This document shows positions 20,389-32,300 of a stretch of DNA of 60,000 nt, piece by piece (the stretch's first letter is position 1; the number at the start of each line of letters is the position of its first letter). The notes below the pieces were generated by a model that saw only the letters and a list, made by a program, of their open reading frames with translations, made no database searches and had not been told where the DNA came from. A program made the translations under genes and the position numbers. The DNA comes from Hydractinia symbiolongicarpus (lineage: Eukaryota; Cnidaria; Hydrozoa; Anthoathecata; Hydractiniidae), in assembly GCF_029227915.1 (NCBI RefSeq), contig NC_079877.1, positions 16,728,851-16,788,850 on the forward strand, read 5' to 3'.

Positions 20389-23300
20389 ATGGCCGTCGCT
20401 TTCGCGACAAAGAATGATGAAAACATTTTAATTTCTAACGCAGTTACAGGAGCTAAAACGAAAAATCTGTTGTGTGATAAAACAGAACAAAGCACTAAAA
20501 AATTAAGGTATATTGTATCCTTTGTATCTTTCTTCTCTGTTTCTTGTTTTGTCATTTTGCCAGATGCAATAAAATTGTCCGCTGCTCTGCCCATTGGACA
20601 ACACTGCTAATGTGACATAGTGCTCTTTGTTAGGATTATATGTAAACCTAATTTGTATGACAAATATGTTATATACTTGATGGTAAAGTTGCAAAATATT
20701 ACCTAGGAAAGAAGGTTCGTGCTTGTTGCCTTTTTTATGTTCGAATGTAAATAAATTCCTTCATGGCCAATGATATGGGAGAGCTTGTGGTGACGTCAAC
20801 TCCCAGATGATAATTTCACTTGCTTAGCTGTGACCCAATATGTTATATGTACAAAGTAATTTTCTTATACTAAGAGGTTGTTTTGTTAACTTTTTTTTAC
20901 CTTTTCATCTTTTGTTTATATTACCTTATCTTCACTTTTTGTTACGCTGCTCAACATTACAAGAATAAATTATATATGCATGGTAATAAATGTTGAAAAA
21001 ATGTTGTTTCGGGTTTCTCCGGGTGAAATTTAAAGTTTGTTAACAAGCCAGAAGCAGTCAGACAGCCTGTGGTTTTTGCAGCATTTCCAGCAAATCAGCA
21101 CCCTCATTAGAATAGTTATGGTATTTTAGTAAGAAAGGCTGCATAAATGTGTAGAAGACATGCAGAAATTTGTAGTTGTTTACAGTTTGACTCAGTTATA
21201 ACCACTAAACTACAGCGCCAAGCAAAAATTTTGAACACTTCACAAATTTGCGTGTCATTCTTGCATTTAATATTGAAAGAACTCTATATATGTTGTGGTG
21301 GTTAAAGCTTACCTCCCGAGAAAAACTGAGTTGACCTAAATTGGCTTATATTCATACGTGATTTACGAATATAAAGTTTATTTTCCTTAATTCGCACTTA
21401 TAAGTTAATAATGCCTATTCAAAGATTAAAAAATTCACCTCTGACACGAGGTAAAACATCCCCAATGTTGTTTTATAAATTTCTTCACCTTGAGTGCTCT
21501 GACGTCACCTGTTAGAAGATCGTAAATCATCTTCCACATTGAAATTTTTTACTCAAACTTTAATAGTAAAATTCATTGGTAATGAGTATGTTCACCCCTG
21601 TGAAAATACCAGGAAACTTTGAAAATGAATACTAACTTTGGTTGAGAAATCATCATTCAATTCCAATACTGAGAAGCTGTGACGCAAAAAAAAGAAAAAA
21701 TGAGCGACAGGGAAAATGTTGTAGAATTGCAATTTGAGCAGGCGAAATACTAGACCAAGCACTGACTCGGATTTCAGTTGGGAGAGCTGTGATGAGGATA
21801 CTATTCAAGAAGAAGTTGCTTCACATGTTGCTGTTGCTGTAGGGACGTGGTGCAAGTGTGGAAAGTGTAAGATAATGACGAGCGAAGCAGAGTGTCGTTG
21901 CTGTTGCGAGTTAGAATCCGCGAATATTTTTAATTTGATCAGTGAGTTTTGATATGTAAACATATTCGATTTAGATAATAGCGCATGAGTTCGATGAATG
22001 ACGATAACAATGAAAAAATCTTCTAACCTTCTTTTTGTTTTTTCTTTCAAACTCAGTTCTAAAATCAAAGAACTCGGAAGTAAAATGAGCTTCGCAGATC
22101 TTAAAATTCTTTGGAAGTGTATCCTCTCTCTTAATCAGTTTGATCCATATAGTTCGTTGTTTTGGATCTTTGGGAAAGTTGAAAAAAAAAATAAACCTTG
22201 TTTCTTTTAGTGGTTAAGACACCTAGGTAAGTGGGCAAGAAGCCATATTACTATTTAAGAGAAGGATTCGTCCTTATTCATCAAACGTATGGAACTTTTT
22301 TTTACAAATCACATCACATCACACCCGCAAAGTTTCGCCTCTCATCCCGGGGGTCCGAATGTAAGCTTCTAACTAGTGACGTCAGGTGCATAATTACACT
22401 GTTAAATGCTCACTTGCAAAATGGCAAATAAGTGAGGTGAAGGCTTAAAAACATGAGGTAAACATTGTCTGGTTTCTTGAATACTGTAGTGATTTTAACA
22501 AAATAAACGTTAAATTGTTTTTTCTGAAGATGTTATGAATCGATTTAGGTCAACTTTATTTTTCTCGGGAGGTAAGCTTTAAGGTTCAAATTCCCACAAA
22601 CGCTTGGAGGTTCAGGCGGCTTGCAGAAAATAGTGTGCAGAGCATAAAAAAGCCCTATACCAGAATTTCCGCCAGTCCTATTATTTATAAACCCTTTGTT
22701 AAATAATCGTGGTTTTACCAGCAAAGCTAAATTTTAAGTTACTCCTGACTTGATAAAGATGTGAAATACATTCGAAATATCGTCGCAGATGTGTTTTCAT
22801 TAACGTAATATATAATATATAGTTTACATTCTGTTTTAGAATAAAAAGATAAAATTAATTGTCAACTGAACCGAGTTAAACACATCTGAATGCAGAAAAC
22901 TTTCGAGAAAGAAAATTCTGATTGTTTCTTTTTTGTACAAAGATACAAAGATACTTTTCTTGTTATTCACAATGATATGATTGCTCAAGAGCAAGGAATC
23001 AAAAATACACAAACTAGTGACTGCAACTCACTCAGTGTAAACAATCAGGATAAGAATGTACCTAAATATGATATCGATGTAAAAAGACACACAGATTCTG
23101 TTATATGCAGCCTTTTGTAAAGATGGACTATTTTTTTACATTTTTCAACAATGTAATTATAATATTTCAAGTTTTTAAATTTATATACCCAAAAGCAATG
23201 ATATAGTGTTAATAGTGTTGGTTGTTACAGATCTTTAGTACACTTTCCCTCTGTCGTCTGCTTTAATAGTTAAGATTATTACCTAAAAAGAAATTGTTGA

Positions 23301-26300
23301 GGATTATATTGTATGCAGTGCAAATATATTTTGCCCTTTTATTATTTTTCACTCTTTTTTTAAAAGAATGTTTGGAGAAGTTTAAAAAGTTCTATAGTTA
23401 CATAAAATTGTTATTGAACTTGTTTTTCCTTCTTAATGCAATCATGTTGTTTTATCTAAGGAGGGCGCACTACAATCGCAGATATGAAGGGCACACCTAG
23501 AACCCCTTACTTTGAAGACTGAATTTTATGTTTGGTCTGCAAAAGGATGAAGCAGACTTTCATTCTTAAAAGGAAAGTTAACCCAATTTTTTTTTAATAT
23601 TTTTATCCAACTAGTCCATACATAAAAAATATAATTAGTTCCTGAGTGTTTCAGGTGCACTTTGCTTACAAATGTTTTTCTTGTATATTCTTAAAAAAAC
23701 ATGATGTGACAAATAAACAAATATTTAAAAATTTGCTGTTCAATTTGGGCACTTAGTGAAACTAAAGCAATGAGCATGATTGGGGTATAGTTAAAAATGT
23801 CAATCAAGCCTAAAAAAGAAAAAATTGTAGAGAGACATTAACCCTAACAAAATATTAACTAGCTCTCTCTCTTTTTTTATATCTTTTTCACTTGAGGAGT
23901 GGTTCCGACAAAGATACTTTTTTAAAAATGCATTTGTAACTGATTCTGTTTACGTTAAGAAATCCAAAGAAAACTTTTAATAAACTAATAAATTTTTCAT
24001 AGCAATTAATTTTTTGATTTGTTCATAAGCTATTTTTTTCTGATGTCCTTAAGGAATTTGTCGTGTTAATGCTCAAGAAAGAAATGTGCTAAAAAAATTT
24101 AAAGAAACAAAAAACACTTAAAAATAGCCAAACTCAGAATATTGTTCATATGATGAAATATTTTCTGAACTTGAAGAAAGTGGGTATAAAGATGTTGCAG
24201 AAATGGAAGAGTGATGAAGTCACTTGGAGCATTTAGAGCACTCAGAACTAATAATATGACTTACTACGGTCAAAGCCTTCTTGCCCGAAAACCCATTTCT
24301 TTGGTGCACATTTTTTCGCCAGTGAAACTCTAGCAGTGAAAAACCATTGTGAATACTTTGCATAAATTAAAAAACTCATGGGAGACTTAATTATGAAAAA
24401 AAAACAAACAAACAGGACCGCTTCAAATGTAAACATGACTTATTTAAAAGTGAAAGCACAATGTTATTGTTAATAATACTTATGCAGTCTATGGAGATGC
24501 TTGCGAAAGGCTGTGGTTTATATTTACAGAATATATGGGGAGAAAATGATGAAGCAGGAGAACTATCTACAATAGATGCAAACGCCATACGTCAATTATT
24601 GCCTCCACCGAAAAAAAAATTGAAAATGACATTTAAAAAAGAAGGCTAAAAGCGCTACCACTTTCGCTTTTGAAACAGTCATATTTGTTTACAAAGAGCT
24701 TTGGTTTCTTAATTATGCAAAAATTATATAAAAAATATAAGCTATATATATTTTTAAACCACATTAAATGTTGCAGCACATGGATTAGGTTCTGTGTGTC
24801 ACTGGGGCACCTGGAGCATACAGATTTGAATTTCAGGTCTAAAAGAAATAGCCCCAAGTAATTATGAACTTTCAGAAGAAAAGACAATAATTGGAAATAA
24901 AGTGTGGTGCCCCTGTTTTCTCCATCTTTCATCAACAATCCTATTGGTACATTAATTGATGTTTTAATGTAATATGTTTTCGCGTTCTTACAAGACTTGT
25001 TTCAGTTTGTCTGAGGGAACATGTTATAGTTCACTCTGGTGATCTACCAATATATAACTGTTGGTATTGGTAATTTGTGTTTTTGTTTTTTACTCGGTTT
25101 ACGTTGTTGCCTTGTGATATAGGTTATAATCAATTAAGAGATAAATTGCAACTTTGTACTCAGGTCTTTTTTAGAGTAAAAACTTAGTTTAAAATATACT
25201 TACTGCTAATTTGAGAGTGTGACATGGCTAAAAGTGCACATGATTTACGTTTTCATAGGCTGTTTTACAGTGTAATTATAGTTTGTTGTTCCTTTTATTC
25301 CTGTAGTTATAAAAATTTCAATCCGTTTAAAGAGCGATTTGGGTGTCAAGTATTGCTTAAAAATTGACTTGGGGTCACAATTATGTGCCCTTATTGTTGT
25401 TAACAGGCCAGTTTTGAATAAATTGGATAGATTAAGCATTAATTGGATGCTAAATTTATCCAACTCTCACAAAATAAAAAGAAATTGCTATTACTATAGC
25501 ATCGCATCGTACTTATAATACATAATATGTTTCATTGATTCGGACGATATTCAATTACAATTGTTACAATAAACAATTTTAAATGATTTTGTGTTTTAAC
25601 AATGAAATACGATTTAGATTTAAAAAAGATTTTTTAGGTATATATTTTTCTTTGTGAGTACATGCTGTTCAAACAGTGCTAAAAGCATCTAAGTTAAAAA
25701 TAAGTCATGTGTGGAGCAGAGTAATGTGCAGATCATACTCAATACAAGTAATTTTTTAAAGTGAAAAGCTTTTTGTGAATACTGTTGGTGTTTGTCTAAT
25801 AATAAGCTTTCACTCATTTCAACTATATTTTCCTTAACTTTTCCCATTCTACAGTCATAAGAAGTGGAGAAGGCATCTAAAAAAGATGAAGCGCAAGGAA
25901 GAGAGGCAGGATTATGCCAGAAGAAAGGAAAAAGAGGAAATTGAAGGTTTGTTTTCGTCTAATGCCAACAATTTATTTTTTGGTCAGTTGATAGCGGTCT
26001 TTTTAATTCAAATTTGTTCTTGTTGGCAAAAATTTTCAATGTGATATGTTATTTACCTGCATTCTTTGTTAACACATAGGCATTCAGCAATTGCCAAGTG
26101 TCGACGTAAATAAGAAAGGGTGGATAGTCTTGACCTTATACACATTGACGTTATACAAAGTATTGTTTTGTCATTGTAGGTGAGCGCAGAAAAGCAGAAG
26201 ATGAGTACTACAAGTAAATACTTTTTCTTATTCAATATGAAGTATCTTTTCATTTTTGAAGTATATAACAACTTTGGACTTTGTCACTCTGTTGTAAAAG

Positions 26301-29300
26301 TCCTTAGTTTTACAAAGCTGTATTTCACTAGGATTGCCACACCTAAAATTAGCAATTTAGATGCAAAATATCAATTCCTCCTCAAAAATCTTTAAATTGT
26401 TCATGTTGGCATCCCTTTTTTTTCAAGTGGTAGGTTTTCGTCATTACGTTTTGTGACAAGAAAATGAGCATAATATATATATTGCAACAGCACTGATGAA
26501 CTAAATTTACATTAGTTACTACAATGTGCAGGGTTCGAATTAGAAACATAAAGTCAGTTCGCAAAAATTGCTGACTACAGAGGAGAAAAACCCTTACAAT
26601 TGTCTAGGAGCTCTGTAGAACATTTGCAATTGATCCCTTGATAATGATTTTTTTGTTGCAGCAACTGTTATAGAAATAGGTGAAAAAATGTAACCTGCAA
26701 TTTAACATTTCCTTAGTAAAACGATTCGCAAATACAACATTTTCGATTCACAAATTGCGAATTACAATTTGCTAAATTCGAACCCTAATGTGTGATAAAC
26801 TCCTAAATTTCCCTAAAATCTCCTAAAATTATTAAGTTTTACATCTGTAAAACTTAATAATTGTTCAACATCAAAACAATGTCACCCATTTTATCTTATT
26901 TTCCTTTTGAATGTAGCAACAACAACCCTCAAACAACATGCTTTTACAAAGACTGCTGTAAAGCTTCAAGACATTATCTAGCATGACAGTTGTTAGAATC
27001 ATAATATTCTAACACCGTTGCATAAATGTTCAGTTTAAAGGTTGCCTCCCATGAAAAATCAAGTTAAGCTCATATGAAAGAGCTTGAAAGGTTGTATAGG
27101 AATTTGAATATTTTTTTAAAAATCTTGATTGGTTCTTTAGCATTTGGACTAAGAAGATTCACTAATTACGCATGATGTCATGAGTATGCTCATTTAAGCC
27201 ATATAGAGTTAAAAATGTTTTCTTGCCCTTCACTTTGACGGGTTTTAAACATTTTACATATTTTTTTTTATTTAGTTACCATAATTATGCTCAATGCATA
27301 CTCATGACATCACAATTTCGCATAATTAGCGCTACTTTTAAGACATATATTTCGAGAACGGATAAAGATTATTCAGAAAAATAAAAAGACTTCTAGACAA
27401 CTTTCAAAGATGTTTCATTTGAGCTCAACTTGATTTTTAGCGGGAGGTAACCTTTAAGTTCACTTGTAGATGTTGTTCTAATATAGGTGATACAGTTTGA
27501 CAATTTTAAGAGCTTTATGTTAATCGATGTTATAATTCAAATATTTCTTTCTTTCTGTATTATAATTATTGAATACTGTAAATTAAACTTAGGAACACTT
27601 TGAGTTTACAATATTTAGTTATACAATCAATGTTTCTTATTAAACCCATTATTTCCAAAGTGACCGAAAGGGTGAATAAACTGTACCTTTTCTACATTTT
27701 AGCCCTACTCAATTGGGGTCTGTGTGACTTGGTCAAAGGTTTGGGAGAGGGCAAAATAACTGTTAAATATTCTCAAAGTTACTTGGCAGAGTTCATGATG
27801 GCAGCCTCATATTCTTGTTCAGTCACATGCTTTATTACAGATGTCAGCAAAAATTCAGAAAGGTCTAGTCCCAAATTACTTCTATAGGCAATGGATATAT
27901 AGTAAATTTCTCTGCGTATAGGCCAGGGACTTAGTTATCATTTTGCGTTAAACATAGTCTTTTATAAAATTAAAAAAATCGAAAAATGATTACATCATCA
28001 ATACTATAAGGTACATAACTAAATTAAATAAATAAACCAAACTAAAAATCAGAGTCTGACTCTGACCCAAACCCTTATACATGGAAAAATACAGTATGAT
28101 GAAATAACATTCTTTGCCAAAAATATGTATACAACCCCACACCCTCAAAAAATAAAAATATACACTTTGAGGCTGGTATTTTCAAAACCTAAGAAATAGA
28201 AAAAACTGAAATATAGCTGCGTCGATGTATTTTAGGCGCTGTGAGATGATATTAATGTACTTATTTGTAAAGATTTTGTAAAAAGGGCTCAAAGCACAAA
28301 GTTGAAAAAATAACATAAAAAATTCACATAGTGGAAATATACTTAAATTCTATACACTGTTCTTAAAAAGAAGATAGATATTCATTTTTTTTCCTTCCAA
28401 CGCAGGGCATAATTGGCACAATATGGTGAAATTTATTTTTTATTGTTTAATGCCATAAACAGTTAAACATGTCTAAGAAGGTCACTCAGGAAAGAGGAAA
28501 AAAGTGGGCACTGTATAGGTCATCAATAGAGGTGACTAACAATGCAGGTCTGACTGTAGATTGAAACGTTAGCAGCTAAAGAAAGTTAGGAGAATTATGT
28601 GAGGCAATCAGAGATTTCAGACCTAAAACCTTGAGATTAACCCAATCCCCTCAATCTGAATAATAGGGTTAAGAGATGTGAGGTATTATATACATGCTTA
28701 TTCTATTTTGTTGTTCACAGGTAATCAATATAATTTTTGGTGTATATAGACTGTAATACAATAATTGATGTATATGGACAACTATCAAGTTACATCTTGG
28801 GTATTTCAAACTAAGAAGAAAGTTGTGATAGCCTTTGGATGGTATTCAATATTGTTATAAGTTTTTAAATAAATAATTTCCTAGAATACAATCAAAAGTA
28901 GAAGCTAAAAGGAAAGAAGAAGAAGAGAAGGAAGAACAAGATCGAAGGTAATTGTTATGCAGGAGGTTTTTTGAGGAAAAGCTTAGCATGTGTGTAGTAT
29001 AAGGCAAAAAAATACATACAAATACAAGATTTCTTTCACCAACATGTTCTGCAAGAAATTTCTAAAGGATATTAAATTTTCTACATCATTAAAGGTTTTC
29101 ATTGCAATTAAAGTTCCTCTGGTTTTATTTTTAATTCCTCACACCTGTGTTACAACCGATTTTTGTCATATGACTTTACTGGAATCTAAGTATGGGTCAA
29201 TTATGTTCTCATAGGGAAAAAGAACATCAAGCATGGTTGCAGAGAGAGAAAGAAGCAATTGATAGTTTAAAAAAGAAAAAGCAGGAAGAAGAAGAAAAAC

Positions 29301-32300
29301 TCAGGGTGAAACAAGAAAGAGAGGTAACTTGTAGCATACAAAAAATAGCTGGTTCATGTTTTTATATAAAATCTGTTATTTAGTGTGGCTTGTATTGCCT
29401 AGTGAAAGTTTGTGCAGAAGACGTGGAAGTTTTCAAACTTTGTTCCTTTAGAACTACCTATATATGAAAGTTGGTTTATTGTCGAGCTTATTTCAGCAGT
29501 ATTATTGCTGCTGTTTGCTTGGATAAAATTCTCTCTTTGTAAAATAAAATTTTATGTGCGGTTTGAAGGGGATCCAATGTCAAAAAATTTAAGATTTTGA
29601 TTGAGGAATCTAGTAATATCTTAGTTATAACGTAATTAATCTCTAAAATTGATTAAAAGCCTTCAAAATGTCAAATATACTGTTATTTTTTTCTCCACTA
29701 TGGTCGCTTTTTGCATTTAAAAACAAAAGTAATCGCCACAGTTATTGATAAAAACATTCAATTTTCTGACGTTACTCTTGCAGGAAGAAGGTAGTAAATC
29801 ATGGCTTCTACTGTTAAACCACAAATAATTTTAAAAAAGCTAAGAGGAAGACAAAGAATTGCAATATTATACATAATTCTACTTTTGTCGTTTCCATTAA
29901 TATAAACATGCAGAACTGCTTTTCCTTTCCTTATAAAAAAGTTTATATCATACACATAATAACATAATTTACTAACATTTTTATAACTACAAGAACATTA
30001 TTTTAATTTGATATAACTTCAAGAACAAAACGCAGGTTGTTTGCTTTATTTGAGGAGATTCCTGCATACACGCCACACCAATTTTCATTGTTTATATCTT
30101 CTATCTATTTACCTTTCCCACAATAGTGATGTCACACGTCAATGTAAAATATATTGAAACTGTATGAAAACACTTGGGTATTTTTAGACCAAATTTGTGT
30201 TTTTAAAAACAAACATTCATATCAGGGTATTTTTATGGTATATGTTATGATAAAAAAGAAAAAAAATTGTTGGTTGTTCTCCTTTTAAAACCAATATCAA
30301 GGTAACATTTCCTGAATGAAAGATATCTATGTATCCACCACAACCCATAGTAATGTTTAAAGCTATAAAACAAAGATGAACAAACTTTCAAATATGCACA
30401 TATCTGGAGGAGCCAGAAAAAGCTGACAGAAAGGTCTCTGCATAACAACCTCCACTATTTTATCACCCTACAGCATTTCAAACTTATTAGTGCAACAATT
30501 ACCTTAAATATGTAAAAGAATGTTGACAGGATGCTTACTCTTCTCCTGTAAAGTTTAAATCTATCCATTTTTTGGACATTTGAGTTTGGGTGTCCACACC
30601 GGTATACCAATATCAAAACTCTGCTCGCCACATCACTGATATCTTACGAGTTGTGAGTATATAAATTCCAGCTTTAATTTGTCAATGTAATTTTGTTTAG
30701 GAAAAGATAAAACGTGAATGGGAGGATAAAGAAAAAGTGGAGGCAGAAGCAAATGCTACAAAAAACAAGAAAGAGGTGAGATTGGCTGGAATAAATTTTG
30801 CAGTGTTTGTTGCAAAAATACTTAACAGCATAAATATCATAGCTAGAAAGTGTTTTTGAACAAAGAGATATCTCTTCGTTGGAATCCAAGAAATTTAACC
30901 ATTTTCGTGTAAGGAAATTAGGTTATTTTTTCTAATTCTAATTCAATCTTTTCTTTTGTTTGAAAGCTTGCTAGTCTGTAGGAGTACTTTGTAATGTTTA
31001 TCTTGTAAATATTTAAAATACTATCTGTATATATTGATAACTATATATGTTTATATTTTTAATAGTTTTAATATTGCTACGATATTGAACTGGATGTAAT
31101 CTCAAATAATCTTCAGTCAATATGTTTAGCAAATATTTATTTATTGCAGGCCAACCACCAATTAAAAGGTGCATTTTACATAACTGAAATGTTTTTAGAT
31201 TGTAATGGTAGATTATGTTTAACAGTGTAGGTTGCAGTATGTTTACGTTTTCAGTTTCTGCAACTCTGGTCAAAATATGTCGAGATTATGCATAAATTGT
31301 CGTTAGTTTGGTTAGATCAAAAGTTTCAAAACGTCCTTGTTGTTGCTGATTTCAAAATGTCTACTTTCTGCAAACTATAGTGTTATTTACATAACCTATG
31401 TGTGAAATGAGGCATACGTCTACCAGCTGCAAAGCTTTGTCCAGTTAATGCTGTTGCTAATTTTGATAAAATGGCTTAAAAACCGTCACGTCTAAACAAT
31501 TTTGGCCAAGATTGTATTTTTTTAGTACACTTGTGTTCTCATGAAAAAGGAAAACAATTCGTATGTTATTGCTTGGCATACATAATTCTAAGTAGAGTTT
31601 CTTTGTACATAAGGAAATCGCAGGAATTAAGAAAAGTATTAACCATTTCGTCTGTGGAGAAGAAAAAGTGTATTTCTTAATAAATGTTTTAGTATTCTAG
31701 CATTTTAAGTGTTTAAAACATCTTTGCATGTCTGCTTATTTATTAAACCTAATAAAAAAAAATTAGGTAGTTTGCTCCCAAGAAGGCTGTGAAGACGCCA
31801 TTTTTCATCTCACAAACCGAAGTGGCCATTCAAAAAAAGAACGAAATACAACCTTGAATTGACTTACATGAGAGAAGCCATGTTTTCTGTATTATTAAAT
31901 TATCAATTAGACGTTCGAAACAAAAAAATACAAGGCTAAAACGAATCAGTATTTGTAATGGTTTTAGTTGGATCAACTAATTTCCGTCCTAGCATTTGCT
32001 GTATTATGCATGTGTACATGTATATATATATATATATTTTTAAATTGTAACTGCAGATGGAAATAAAAATTGAAATAAAATGTTAGTATAAATAAATAAA
32101 AGATGACGACATTGGAAGCACGAATCAATACTGTATCTTTTCTGTTACTTGAAGCGCATCTTCAATGTTATATATGTTTTGAGAGTATTGTGTATTTTTG
32201 TATTGCCCTTAACGCATATAATGTTAGATGGAATCCCTAAAGCAAGCAGCTTTATGGTGATGACTAAGTATGATGGAGGGTCAGTGACCATGAAAATTGT

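Noticed and set aside
27600-27887. ORF in intron 3 as an extra exon
   Set aside because: No AG/GT borders in a fitting phase; exon 3 to exon 4 already joins in frame.
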